Below, one piece after another: positions 1 through 8,258 of a DNA stretch of 63,164 nt. Made by a program: the position numbers and the translations under genes. Origin of the DNA: an uncultured Lachnospiraceae bacterium (lineage in GTDB: Bacteria; Bacillota; Clostridia; Lachnospirales; Lachnospiraceae); assembly GCA_902801415.1 (NCBI GenBank), contig CADCIK010000011.1:1-63164 (forward strand), given 5' to 3'. The notes under the pieces are model-generated. The model saw only the letters and a program-made list of their open reading frames with translations. It did no database searches and was not told the origin of the DNA. Positions within the stretch are counted from its first letter, which is position 1; every line of letters begins with the position of its first letter.

Positions 1-31
1 TCCTTCAGGACAGACATAAGGAGAAACAACT

Positions 32-784
32 ATGGTAAAGATCATCTTACATGGCTGCAGCGGACGCATGGGCCATATCATCACGGATATCTGTGAGAAA
101 GACAGTAATACACAGATCGTCGCCGGCGTGGACGCGTTTGGCGATGCATATGCCGGTTATCCCGTGTACAGGACTTTGCAGGACTGCCCCGAAGCGGATG
201 TGATCGTGGACTTTTCCACGGCATCAGCTGTCGACGGCCTTCTCGCTTACAGCGTTGAGAAAAAGATTCCCGTCGTCGTGTGCACAACAGGACTTTCCCC
301 GGAGCAGACGCAGATGCTCGTCAAAGCGTCCGAGGAGACCGCCGTCCTTAAGTCCGCCAACATGTCCGTGGGCATCAACCTCCTCGAAGTCCTGATCGCG
401 CAGGCCGCTCCCAAACTCGCGGCGGCGGGATTTGATATCGAGATCGTGGAGAAGCACCACAACCAGAAGCTGGACGCGCCCAGCGGAACAGCGATCGCTC
501 TGGCAGAAGCCGCTAATGATGCGCTTGCCGGCGAATATGAGTTTGTCTATGACCGCTCCCAGAGAAGAGCGAAGAGACCTGTCAAAGAGATCGGCATCAG
601 CGCGGTGCGCGGCGGCACGATCGTCGGCGACCATGACGTGATCTTCGCCGGACAGGACGAAGTGATCACACTTTCCCACAGGGCTTACAGCCGCGCTGTG
701 TTCGGAAAAGGCGCCGTAGAAGCAGCCAAGTTCCTGGCAGGCAAAGAGGCCGGCTTCTATACCATGCACGACGTGCTGGGCTGA
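32..784 (+). CDS. dapB: 4-hydroxy-tetrahydrodipicolinate reductase
   Basis: Cytoplasmic NAD(P)H-dependent reductase of the diaminopimelate/lysine pathway that makes tetrahydrodipicolinate for lysine and peptidoglycan. The 250-residue length fits the family. An N-terminal dinucleotide loop HGCSGRMG is at residues 7-14. The DapB signature EKHHNQKLDAPSGT at about 140-153 carries the catalytic His and Lys and the SGT substrate loop. AAGGAG lies 8 bases before the ATG. The 31 bases upstream contain TAA at 17-19, which may end a preceding gene (dapA would be usual), but too little is present to say. hisA follows 33 bp downstream and may be co-transcribed. Confidence 0.97.
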   Translation: MVKIILHGCSGRMGHIITDICEKDSNTQIVAGVDAFGDAYAGYPVYRTLQDCPEADVIVDFSTASAVDGLLAYSVEKKIPVVVCTTGLSPEQTQMLVKASEETAVLKSANMSVGINLLEVLIAQAAPKLAAAGFDIEIVEKHHNQKLDAPSGTAIALAEAANDALAGEYEFVYDRSQRRAKRPVKEIGISAVRGGTIVGDHDVIFAGQDEVITLSHRAYSRAVFGKGAVEAAKFLAGKEAGFYTMHDVLG

Positions 785-817
785 TCGCGCTTTTGTATTC
801 TGACCTGAGGTCGCGAA

Positions 818-1633
818 ATGCAGATCAGACCATGTATCGATATACATAACGGTAAAGTCAAGCAGATCATAGGCAGTACCCTCAGGGACCGGAGCGGTGG
901 AGCTGAAGGTACAGCAAGCGAGAACTTTGTGGCGGACAAGGACGCCTCCTGGTATGCCTCTGTGTACAAGGAGATGGCGCTTCCCGGCGGCCACATCATC
1001 CTTCTCAATTCTGTCAAAGAAGAGAAAGCCTATCGCGCTGATCTTGATCAGGCTGTTGGCGCTCTGGCAGCATTCCCCGGCGGCATGCAGATCGGCGGAG
1101 GGATCACGGCAGAGACTGCAAAGTCCTTTCTGGACGCAGGCGCCTCCCATGTGATCGTCACTTCCTATGTGTTCAGGGACGGCCGTCTGGACCGCGAAGC
1201 ACTGGAGCGGATGCTCCGCGCGGTCGGAAGGAAAAGGCTGGTGCTGGACCTCAGCTGCAGGAAACGGGAGGACGGAAGCTATGCGGTTGTAACGGACCGC
1301 TGGCAGAAGTTCACATCCTATACGATCTGTGAAGAAAACCTGGACCGGCTCTCGGACCGGTGTGACGAGTTCCTGATCCATGCGGCAGACGTGGAAGGAA
1401 AGCGCGCGGGCGTGGAGACAGAGCTTGTCCGTATGATCGGCGCCTGGCAGAAGAGGAGCGGTTTTCCCGTCACCTATGCGGGCGGCGTCCATAGCTTTTC
1501 AGACCTTGACCTGATCGGCGGCCTGTCCTGCGGCAGGATGGACGTCACAGTCGGCAGCGCGCTCTCCCTGTTTGGAGGAGATCTGGACCTCGCCGGCTTA
1601 AAGCGCAAAGCACAGGCGATGGGAGCGAGGTGA
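818..1633 (+). CDS. hisA: Phosphoribosylformimino-5-aminoimidazole carboxamide ribotide isomerase, eukaryote-type HisA
   Basis: Fourth step of histidine synthesis, a (beta/alpha)8-barrel Amadori isomerase. The start MQIRPCIDIHNGKVKQI and later blocks such as GGGITAETAKSFLDAGASHVIVTSYVF and VTYAGGVHSFSDLDLI look like the yeast HIS6 branch of the family rather than typical bacterial HisA, and the 271-residue length also fits that branch. TGAGGT serves as SD 7 bases before the ATG. No other his gene is in the window; the gene sits alone behind dapB. The family call rests on recognised sequence style; the histidine role is inferred from the family. Confidence 0.88.
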   Translation: MQIRPCIDIHNGKVKQIIGSTLRDRSGGAEGTASENFVADKDASWYASVYKEMALPGGHIILLNSVKEEKAYRADLDQAVGALAAFPGGMQIGGGITAETAKSFLDAGASHVIVTSYVFRDGRLDREALERMLRAVGRKRLVLDLSCRKREDGSYAVVTDRWQKFTSYTICEENLDRLSDRCDEFLIHAADVEGKRAGVETELVRMIGAWQKRSGFPVTYAGGVHSFSDLDLIGGLSCGRMDVTVGSALSLFGGDLDLAGLKRKAQAMGAR

Positions 1634-1675
1634 TCCCGGATCGGATCAGCCGTTCATTCGATCGTGTATATTGGG

Positions 1676-1722
1676 TAAAAAAAGAGGAAGCAGTTCCAAT
1701 GAACTGCCTCCTCTTATTATTT
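1676..1722. terminator. Bidirectional intrinsic terminator between hisA and the cold-shock gene
   Basis: A 13-pair stem (1683-1695 with 1702-1714, one A-C mismatch, 6-base loop) is preceded by an A run and followed by a T-rich tract. It can therefore terminate both converging genes. Confidence 0.88.
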
Positions 1723-1751
1723 ATCATTCGTTTCAAGTCAGCGGCATCTTG

Positions 1752-1952
1752 TCAAAGCTTGGTCACATTGACTGCCTGCGGTCCCTTCTGTCCCTGGATC
1801 ACGTCAAATTCGACTTCCTGGCCTTCTTCAAGAGATTTAAACCCTTCGCCGTTAATTCCTGTATAGTGTACGAAAACATCATTTCCGTTTTCATCGCTGA
1901 TGAAACCGAATCCTCTCTGGTTATTGAATCTTCTGACAATACCCTTGCTCAT
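1752..1952 (-). CDS. Cold-shock protein (CspA family)
   Basis: Small OB-fold single-strand nucleic-acid chaperone of 66 residues. RNP1 (GFGFI) and RNP2 (VFVHY) motifs are present, and the C-terminus is the usual GPQAVNV pattern. The ATG at 1952 is chosen because TGGAGGTAAC lies just upstream; a longer frame starting further out would add 13 atypical residues. It is a minus-strand single gene converging on hisA. Its promoter appears to lie about 80 bp upstream, leaving an untranslated leader of about 70 bases, as is common for cold-shock mRNAs. Confidence 0.96.
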   Translation of the reverse strand: MSKGIVRRFNNQRGFGFISDENGNDVFVHYTGINGEGFKSLEEGQEVEFDVIQGQKGPQAVNVTKL

Positions 1953-2029
1953 GCTGTTACCTCCAAAATGTATAAAGTGAATTGCCCCCAAATCATTGTG
2001 AAAATTAAAACAATTTGTGCAACATTATC

Positions 2030-2058
2030 AAAATATCACATGAAATCTTAAATGTAAA
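2030..2058 (-). promoter_or_regulatory. Promoter for the cold-shock gene
   Basis: Read on the minus strand: -35 TTTACA (2058-2053), 17-bp spacer, -10 TATTTT (2035-2030). It lies in the 245-bp divergent gap shared with yerC. Confidence 0.55.
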
Positions 2059-2126
2059 GGGTAATAATAAATAAACGAAATCCCGACAAAATCTGATACA
2101 CACATACAATTACCGTCTCAAACCTC

Positions 2127-2155
2127 TTTACTTTAAAACTTTACAATGCTAAAAT
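2127..2155 (+). promoter_or_regulatory. Promoter for yerC
   Basis: -35 TTTACT (2127-2132), 17-bp spacer, -10 TAAAAT (2150-2155). It lies about 40 bp before the ATG of the TrpR-like gene. The rest of the 1953-2197 gap is AT-rich with no further gene seen. Confidence 0.55.
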
Positions 2156-2197
2156 ATTGCTCACAGGGTGTTGTTTACTTGTAAAGGAGAATGGGGC

Positions 2198-2533
2198 ATG
2201 AACAAAAAAATCAGAACAGAAGCAGTCGACAGTCTTTTTGAAGCGATCCTGACACTGGAAAGCAAGGAAGAGTGCTACAGCTTTTTTGAGGATTTATGCA
2301 CAGTCAATGAACTTCTTTCTCTTTCCCAGAGATTCGAGGTAGCTACGATGCTTCGCAAGCACGATACATATCTTCGGATCGCGGAGAAGACCGGCGCTTC
2401 CACCGCGACCATCAGCCGCGTCAATCGATCTCTCAACTACGGAGATGACGGATATGCGCTTGTTTTCGCGCGTATGGACAGTATGAAAGACTTCATCGAA
2501 GCCGAGAAGGCGGCCGGTAAGGCAAGTAAGTGA
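2198..2533 (+). CDS. yerC: YerC/YecD family TrpR-like transcriptional regulator
   Basis: A 111-residue all-helical DNA-binding protein. Residues about 45-95 form a TrpR-type helix-turn-helix: LSQRFEVATMLRKHDTY followed by ASTATISRVNRSL, the hallmark of the YerC/YecD family. Family members are Trp-repressor relatives of unclear ligand in Bacillota, so the target genes are unknown. The ATG at 2198 has AAAGGAG upstream; an upstream GTG at 2168 in frame lacks an SD. It is followed after 69 bp by the YfhO-type gene, with a small GC-rich inverted repeat but no T tract between them, so they may be co-transcribed. Confidence 0.9.
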   Translation: MNKKIRTEAVDSLFEAILTLESKEECYSFFEDLCTVNELLSLSQRFEVATMLRKHDTYLRIAEKTGASTATISRVNRSLNYGDDGYALVFARMDSMKDFIEAEKAAGKASK

Positions 2534-2602
2534 GCGGCCTTTGAAGGCGGCCGCGCATCGCAAAACGGTGAGTCGTACGAATTAAGATCAGAGGATGCTA
2601 TT

Positions 2603-4978
2603 TTGACAACAAAACGTTCGAACGTATCACGCTATATATTGCTGTTCATGGGAGGAGCGCTGCTGTATCTGGCAGCGGTCCTTCCCTTTTTGGTTTATCA
2701 CGGCGGGATCTTCTTCTATTACGGGGATTACAATGTGCAGCAGGTGCCGTTTTATATTCTGGCCCACAGAGCGGTCCGGAGCGGCCGCTTTTTCTGGAAT
2801 CCCTATATCGACCTGGGCGGCAGCATGGGCGGAAGCCTTTCGTTTTATCTGTGGGGCAGTCCCTTCTTCTGGCTGACCATTCCTTTCCCGGAGAAGACGG
2901 TTCCCTACCTGCTTCCTTTTGTCATGTCCCTTCGCTACGGGACCGCCATGATGACTTCCTATGCATGGATAAAGCGGCAGGTCAGGGATGACTTCTGGGC
3001 TGTGATCGGCAGCGCTCTCTACACTTTTTCCGGTTTTCAGGCGTGCAACATCGTGTTCCAGCACTTTCACGACGCGACAGCCTTCTTTCCGCTGTACCTT
3101 CTGACTTTTGACGAGATCGTGCAGAAAAGAAAGCCTGCGGGATTTACCTTTATGACCGCGCTGATGGCGATCATCAATTACTATTTCTTCTTCGGCCAGG
3201 TCATATTCATGGCCCTGTACTATTTGGTAAGATATTTCCCTGTGCGCGGGTGCAGGAAGGCGCTTCCGGAAGTTCTGTATATCATCCTGAACGGAGCGGC
3301 AGGGCTTTTGCTGGCTTCCTTCTTCCTTGTACAGTCGATCACGGGCGTCAGCGGGAACAGCCGTCTGGACAACTATATCAACGGATATGACATGATCGCA
3401 TACAAGGACGGCACGACGCCGTTCGCGATCCTCAAATCGCTGTTTGTCGTGCCCGACATCATCGCGAAGCCGACCCTGTTCTCCTCTGACCAGGTAAAGA
3501 ACGGATCCCTTGCCGCCTATCTGCCGTGCTTTTCACTTTCCGGCGTCATTGCGTACTGGAGCATCTTCTCCGGAACCTGGAAGAAGCGCATGACTGTCCT
3601 GTGCGCGGTCATGGCGCTCGTGCCGGTCCTGAACGCGGTCTACAGCGCTTTCAATGCCGGCTACTACGCCAGATGGTTTTATATGCCGCTCCTGGTCCTG
3701 GCCTCCATAACGGCGCGCGCGCTGGAAACCGGAAGGCGCAAAGACCTTCGCCGCGGCGCAAGGATCACCGCAGTCATCACGCTGGCCATCATGCTGTGCG
3801 CGCTGCTCCCTGTCCTGGAGGACGGAAAGATCAAATGGCTCTCCATCTGCGACAACATGGATCTGCTGGTGATCGAGTGTCTGTCCACAGCTGTGCAGCT
3901 CATGATCATGATCTTCGTGCTGGAAGCTCTGCCGGGTATTAAAGGGGCAGCAAAGTACCGCAGAACGGTCCTTCTTGCCGCGACGCTGATCTCGTGTCTT
4001 TTGACCAACTGGGCTGTTCTCTATAACGGCAACTCCCTGATCGCGAAGACAGGCGGCGTAAAGTGGAAGCAGCAGATGCTGGATTCAAAGCCTTCCCTGC
4101 GGGATACATCCACCTTCTTCCGCGTTGAGACGGACGGGACTTCGACCAACTATGAGATGGTCTGGGGTTATCCCACCATTCACTGCTTCGAGAGTACCGT
4201 CAGCCCCTCGATCTTTACCTTCTACAGAAAGATCGGCATGATCCGGACCGTCGAGTCCACGCTTCCCATTGACAGGATCGGCGCCAGGGCCCTGCTTTCT
4301 GTCCGCTATTACATTCAGAACGAACTTGTGAGGCCTTCAGAGACCCTGGAAGACAAAGGCGGCATGCCGGGATATGAAGAGGGGATCCCGGACGGCGGCT
4401 ACCGGATCTATGAGAACATGAACTATATCCCCATGGGATTCACCTTCACGACCTATCTTCGGGAAGAAGAATACGACGATATGCGCAAAGGGGAGATGAC
4501 GGACAGGCTGCTGGTCAAAGACCTGATCCTCACGGAGGAGCAGGTAGCCAGATACGGCCGCTATATGGAGGAAGACCAGCACGCGGATGAGGAGACCATG
4601 AGTGATCAGGAGTTTGAGAGAGCCTGCAGCAAGAGGAGAGAATCTGCCTGCAGCGAATTCGCTTTTGACAACACCGGCTTTGCCGCCAGGATCAGCCTGC
4701 CGTCTGAAAACCTGGTCTTCTTCTCGGTCCCTTACGATGAGGGATTCACCGCACAGGTGGACGGCCTGGAAGTACCGGTCGAAAAGGTGGACGGAGGGCT
4801 GATGGCCGTTCCCGTACCGGCGGGAGATCACGAGATCCGCTTTACATACCTTCCAAAGGGATTCCGTATTGCCTGCCTGATCTCTGCGATCACGGCAATT
4901 GTCCTGATCGTTCTGTCCGTTCGCAGAAATGTCCGCGCACAGAAAACAAATGTCCTTGCAATAAAGAACACTGCGTGA
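2603..4978 (+). CDS. YfhO family multipass membrane protein
   Basis: A 791-residue integral membrane protein with an N-terminal hydrophobic helix (about 10-32), many further membrane segments up to about residue 470, a long extracytoplasmic region and a final helix near 750-770. The N-terminal pattern ending in GGIFFYYGDYNVQQVPFY and the C-terminal beta-rich domain (FFSVPYDEGFTAQVDG) are typical of the YfhO family. In Bacillus and Listeria the family glycosylates lipoteichoic or wall teichoic acid using undecaprenyl-phosphate sugars. The exact substrate here is not known. Translation starts at TTG 2603 with AGAGG upstream. It sits between a TrpR-like regulator and an ACT regulator. Confidence 0.85.
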   Translation: MTTKRSNVSRYILLFMGGALLYLAAVLPFLVYHGGIFFYYGDYNVQQVPFYILAHRAVRSGRFFWNPYIDLGGSMGGSLSFYLWGSPFFWLTIPFPEKTVPYLLPFVMSLRYGTAMMTSYAWIKRQVRDDFWAVIGSALYTFSGFQACNIVFQHFHDATAFFPLYLLTFDEIVQKRKPAGFTFMTALMAIINYYFFFGQVIFMALYYLVRYFPVRGCRKALPEVLYIILNGAAGLLLASFFLVQSITGVSGNSRLDNYINGYDMIAYKDGTTPFAILKSLFVVPDIIAKPTLFSSDQVKNGSLAAYLPCFSLSGVIAYWSIFSGTWKKRMTVLCAVMALVPVLNAVYSAFNAGYYARWFYMPLLVLASITARALETGRRKDLRRGARITAVITLAIMLCALLPVLEDGKIKWLSICDNMDLLVIECLSTAVQLMIMIFVLEALPGIKGAAKYRRTVLLAATLISCLLTNWAVLYNGNSLIAKTGGVKWKQQMLDSKPSLRDTSTFFRVETDGTSTNYEMVWGYPTIHCFESTVSPSIFTFYRKIGMIRTVESTLPIDRIGARALLSVRYYIQNELVRPSETLEDKGGMPGYEEGIPDGGYRIYENMNYIPMGFTFTTYLREEEYDDMRKGEMTDRLLVKDLILTEEQVARYGRYMEEDQHADEETMSDQEFERACSKRRESACSEFAFDNTGFAARISLPSENLVFFSVPYDEGFTAQVDGLEVPVEKVDGGLMAVPVPAGDHEIRFTYLPKGFRIACLISAITAIVLIVLSVRRNVRAQKTNVLAIKNTA

Positions 4979-4987
4979 TAGTATAAT
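4956..4987 (+). promoter_or_regulatory. Possible promoter for the ACT-hom genes
   Basis: A perfect TATAAT at 4982-4987 lies 42 bp before the GTG of the ACT gene. The nearest -35-like box, TTGCAA (4956-4961), is 20 bp away, longer than ideal, so the call is tentative. Confidence 0.35.
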
Positions 4988-5029
4988 CTTCGTCGGTTTC
5001 GTTTCTTAATAATACCCAAGGAGTCAGCT

Positions 5030-5479
5030 GTGAGCGAAAAGTCTGAGTTTTATATTGTACGCAAGAGAGCCGTGCCCGAAGTGCTCAGAGGCGTCGTAAA
5101 AGTCAATCAGCTTCTGGCTTCCGGAAAGGCAAGAACTGTCAATGAGGCAGTCGAACTGGCCGGGATCAGCAGGAGCTCCTACTACAAATTCAAGGACGAT
5201 ATTGAAGAATTCCATGAGAGCATGGCGGGCATGAACGTCACACTGTCCTGTGAGATCAACGATGAGACGGGGATCCTGGCAGAACTTCTGGGGATCATTT
5301 CCGCATGCAACGCCAACATTCTCACCATCCATCAGAGTATACCGATCAGCGGAGTCGCCGATCTGAGCATCAGCCTGCAGATCAAGGACAATACGGACAG
5401 TATCAGTCAGATGATCCGCAAGATCGAGGAGATGGAAGGGGTCCGCAGGATCCGCATCATGGGCAGAGAGAAGCAGTAA
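5030..5479 (+). CDS. ACT domain-containing protein with N-terminal helix-turn-helix (PheB-like)
   Basis: A 149-residue protein. The N-terminal half has a short HTH-like segment (TVNEAVELAGISRSSYYKFK, about 37-56). The C-terminal half is a single ACT domain (VTLSCEINDETGILAELL onward), a regulatory fold that usually binds amino acids. This is the PheB/UPF0735 type often found just before homoserine dehydrogenase in Bacillota. GTG start with AAGGAG upstream. The context (hom 64 bp downstream, then lysC) suggests sensing of an aspartate-family amino acid; this is inference. A 9-pair hairpin follows the stop. Confidence 0.85.
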   Translation: MSEKSEFYIVRKRAVPEVLRGVVKVNQLLASGKARTVNEAVELAGISRSSYYKFKDDIEEFHESMAGMNVTLSCEINDETGILAELLGIISACNANILTIHQSIPISGVADLSISLQIKDNTDSISQMIRKIEEMEGVRRIRIMGREKQ

Positions 5480-5482
5480 AAA

Positions 5483-5506
5483 ACAGGAAGATCGTATTCT
5501 TCCTGT
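5483..5506 (+). other. Perfect 9-bp intercistronic hairpin between the ACT gene and hom
   Basis: 5483-5491 pairs with 5498-5506 around a 6-base loop. No T tract follows, so it is more likely an RNA processing or stability element, or a weak attenuator, than a full terminator. Confidence 0.5.
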
Positions 5507-5542
5507 CGCTATAGAACCTAAGATACAAAGGAGATAACAGTT

Positions 5543-6760
5543 ATGATACAGATGGCAGTTCTCGGATTCGGCACAGTCGGCGGCGGCGTCGTTGAACTCA
5601 TTGATCGCAACCAGGACGTGATCAGAAAGACTATCCCGGAAGGGATCCACGTGAAGTATATTCTCGATCTGCGCGATTTTCCCGACAGCCCCTACTGTGA
5701 CAGAGTCACGCACGACTATCAGGATATTCTCGATGACGGCGAGATCTCTGTGATCTGCGAGACAATGGGCGGAAAGGAGCCGGCTTTTACCTTTTCAAAA
5801 AAGGCTCTGGAGCGCGGGATCAGCGTCTGTACATCCAACAAAGAGCTTGTGGCCGCTCATGGTCCCGAACTCCTGCAGATCGCGAAAGCCAATAACTGCA
5901 GCTATCTCTTTGAAGCCAGCGTCGGCGGCGGCATCCCGCTGCTTCGTCCGATCAACGCCTGCCTCACCCAGGAAGATATCACGGCTGTGTTCGGTATTTT
6001 GAACGGCACGACCAACTATATCCTTACACGCATGGAAAAAGCCGGCATTTCTTTTGAACACGCGCTCAAGGAGGCGCAGGAGAAGGGATATGCCGAGAGA
6101 AATCCGGAAGCAGATGTGGAAGGGCACGATCCCTGCCGCAAGATCGCCATCCTTTCGTCCCTGATCAGCGGCCGCACGATCCGCTATGAGGACATTCCCT
6201 GCGAGGGTATTTCCCGCATCACCACCGCTGATTTCGGTTACGCGCGGGCTATGAATATGGCGATCAAGCTTCTCGGCGTCAGCCGCAAGCAGGAAGACGG
6301 CAGCTACAGTGTCCGCACCGCGCCTTTCCTGGTAAGGGAGGACCACCCGCTGCACAGCGTGCAGGACGTCTTCAACGGTGTATTCGTACACGGCAATATG
6401 GTCGATGACCTCATGTTCTACGGCCGCGGAGCAGGCAAGTTCCCTACGGCGAGCGCGGTTGTCTCCGACGTCATGGAATGCGCGAGGAACATCGGCCGCA
6501 ATATCCCGATCAACTGGCAGGATGAGGTCATGCAGATCGCGGACCCCATGAACGAGTCCTACAGGTACTTCGTCAGGATCTCCGCGGAGGAGGAAGCGAA
6601 AGCGCACGAAGTCTTCTCCGGATCACCTGTGATCCACGCAAAGGACGCGCCTTCCGGCGAATTGGCGTTTGTTACCCTCAAAATGACGGAAAAACAGCTT
6701 CAGGACGCGCTCGCTTCCTTTGGAACTGTCAAGCAGTGCATCCGTCTCTTGCAGGATTGA
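5543..6760 (+). CDS. hom: Homoserine dehydrogenase
   Basis: Reduces aspartate semialdehyde to homoserine, the branch point to threonine and methionine. At 405 residues, it has the NAD(P) loop GFGTVGGG (8-15), the CTSNKELVA block near 92-100, and the family signature with GILNGTTNYI and EADVEGHDPCRKIAI. A C-terminal ACT-like region (about 325-400) fits feedback regulation. SD AAGGAG stands upstream of the ATG. It forms a set with the ACT gene upstream and aspartate kinase downstream; asd is elsewhere in the window (45378). Confidence 0.96.
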   Translation: MIQMAVLGFGTVGGGVVELIDRNQDVIRKTIPEGIHVKYILDLRDFPDSPYCDRVTHDYQDILDDGEISVICETMGGKEPAFTFSKKALERGISVCTSNKELVAAHGPELLQIAKANNCSYLFEASVGGGIPLLRPINACLTQEDITAVFGILNGTTNYILTRMEKAGISFEHALKEAQEKGYAERNPEADVEGHDPCRKIAILSSLISGRTIRYEDIPCEGISRITTADFGYARAMNMAIKLLGVSRKQEDGSYSVRTAPFLVREDHPLHSVQDVFNGVFVHGNMVDDLMFYGRGAGKFPTASAVVSDVMECARNIGRNIPINWQDEVMQIADPMNESYRYFVRISAEEEAKAHEVFSGSPVIHAKDAPSGELAFVTLKMTEKQLQDALASFGTVKQCIRLLQD

Positions 6761-6812
6761 GAAAATTCTGTTATTACTTATAAGGCAGTTCAGCAGCCGT
6801 CATCAAGACAGA

Positions 6813-6850
6813 GAGGAGAATCCCCTGTTATTCGGACAGGGTCACGGAAT
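6813..6850 (+). promoter_or_regulatory. Structured leader of lysC with distant ribosome binding site
   Basis: The best SD, AGGAG (6813-6817), is 33 bases from the ATG, too far for normal use. Between them a 6-pair hairpin (6823-6828 with 6836-6841) could fold and shorten the effective distance to about 14 bases. Only a weak GGG-type SD is close to the ATG. This is a possible translational control point. Confidence 0.35.
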
Positions 6851-8173
6851 ATGAAAAAGGTAGTCAAATTCGGCGGGAGTTCACTTGCGGATTCAGAACA
6901 GTTCAAGAAGGTCGGAGACATCATCAGGGAGGATCCCTCCCGCGTGTATGTCATTCCCTCCGCTCCCGGAAAGCGTTTCAGCGGAGATGACAAGGTCACC
7001 GATCTTCTTTACAGAATGCATTCCAAGGCTTCCAAGGATGAGGATTTCGGAGAGGAACTCGATATCATCAAGGAGCGCTATCACGAGATCATTGAGGGAC
7101 TCGGGCTTGAAGGGTTCAGCCTGGAAGGTGAGTTCGCGCAGATCGAGCGCCGCATGCACCAGAATCCCGACAGCAATTACGCGGCTTCCCGCGGCGAATA
7201 TCTCAACGGCCGTATTATGGCGCGCTATCTGGGATATAAGTTCCTGGACGCCAAGGACGTGATCTTTTTTGACGAGCACGGCAATCTGGACGCTGAAAAG
7301 ACCAATGAGGTGCTCTCCAAGGCGCTGGAAGAGAATCCCAGGGCCGTGATCCCCGGATTCTACGGAAGAGGATTTGACGGCAATGTCAAGACTTTCTCCA
7401 GAGGCGGCAGCGACATCACAGGATCGATCGTCGCCAGGGCCTGCAGGGCCGACGTCTATGAGAACTGGACCGACGTATCCGGTTTCATGGTCGCGGATCC
7501 CCGCATCATCAACAATCCCGTCGGAATCGAGACGATCACCTACAGAGAACTGAGAGAGCTCTCTTACATGGGCGCTTCCGTCCTTCACGAGGACGCGATC
7601 TTCCCTGTCAGACATGAGGGTATTCCGATCAATATCCGCAACACCAACAAGCCGGATGCGGACGGCACCTGGATCGTCGAGAGCACATGCCAGAAATCCG
7701 GTTATGTCATCACCGGCATCGCCGGCAAGAAGGGATTCTGCGCGGTCCTGATCTCCAAGGCGCTGATGAATTCCGAGGTCGGCTTTGGCCGCAAGGTCCT
7801 GCAGGCCTTCGAAGAGAGCGGCATTTCCTTCGAGCACATGCCCTCGGGCATTGATACGATGACGATCGTCGTCCATGAGGACGAGTTCATGCACAAAGAG
7901 CAGCGGGTCGTATCCGCGATCCACAGGCTGGCCCAGCCGGATTCCGTAGAGATCGAGTCCGACCTGGCTCTGATCGCCGTCGTCGGAAGAGGTATGAAAT
8001 CCATGCGCGGTACCGCGGGAAGGATCTTCTCCGCGCTGGCCCACGCGCAGGTCAACGTCCGCATGATCGACCAGGGCTCGAGCGAGCTCAACATCATTAT
8101 CGGCGTCGATAATGTCGATTTTGAGGTGGCAGTCAGAGCAATTTACGATATTTTTGTCAAAACACGGTTCTGA
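6851..8173 (+). CDS. lysC: Aspartate kinase
   Basis: Phosphorylates aspartate, the first step towards lysine, threonine and methionine. The 440-residue length is that of the monofunctional clostridial enzyme. It has the N-terminal kinase motif KFGGSSL (6-12), the TFSRGGSDITGS substrate loop, and two C-terminal ACT domains (from about residue 300; motif VVGRGMKSMRGTAGRIFSAL). The ACT pair implies feedback inhibition by an end product that cannot be read from sequence. It follows hom with a 90-bp gap and has an unusual ribosome-binding arrangement. No lysine riboswitch is seen. Confidence 0.95.
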   Translation: MKKVVKFGGSSLADSEQFKKVGDIIREDPSRVYVIPSAPGKRFSGDDKVTDLLYRMHSKASKDEDFGEELDIIKERYHEIIEGLGLEGFSLEGEFAQIERRMHQNPDSNYAASRGEYLNGRIMARYLGYKFLDAKDVIFFDEHGNLDAEKTNEVLSKALEENPRAVIPGFYGRGFDGNVKTFSRGGSDITGSIVARACRADVYENWTDVSGFMVADPRIINNPVGIETITYRELRELSYMGASVLHEDAIFPVRHEGIPINIRNTNKPDADGTWIVESTCQKSGYVITGIAGKKGFCAVLISKALMNSEVGFGRKVLQAFEESGISFEHMPSGIDTMTIVVHEDEFMHKEQRVVSAIHRLAQPDSVEIESDLALIAVVGRGMKSMRGTAGRIFSALAHAQVNVRMIDQGSSELNIIIGVDNVDFEVAVRAIYDIFVKTRF

Positions 8174-8190
8174 TTTGCCTGTTTTCCTCC

Positions 8191-8219
8191 TTGCAATCTC
8201 AAATATTCTGTAATATTAT
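8191..8219 (+). promoter_or_regulatory. Promoter upstream of the two-helix membrane protein and guaB
   Basis: -35 TTGCAA (8191-8196), 17-bp spacer, -10 TATTAT (8214-8219). It is 40 bp before the ATG at 8259. Confidence 0.6.
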
Positions 8220-8258
8220 GGTAAAAATAATCTGAAAGCAGAAGCGAGGTGGCAGGAA

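Noticed and set aside
224-1492. Long minus-strand open frame opposite dapB and hisA
   Set aside because: It overlaps two clearly real genes, has no recognisable protein pattern and no SD; it is a by-product of GC-rich codon use. The same applies to the antisense frames at 8792-10228, 10446-12092, 30786-32255 and 36642-38588.
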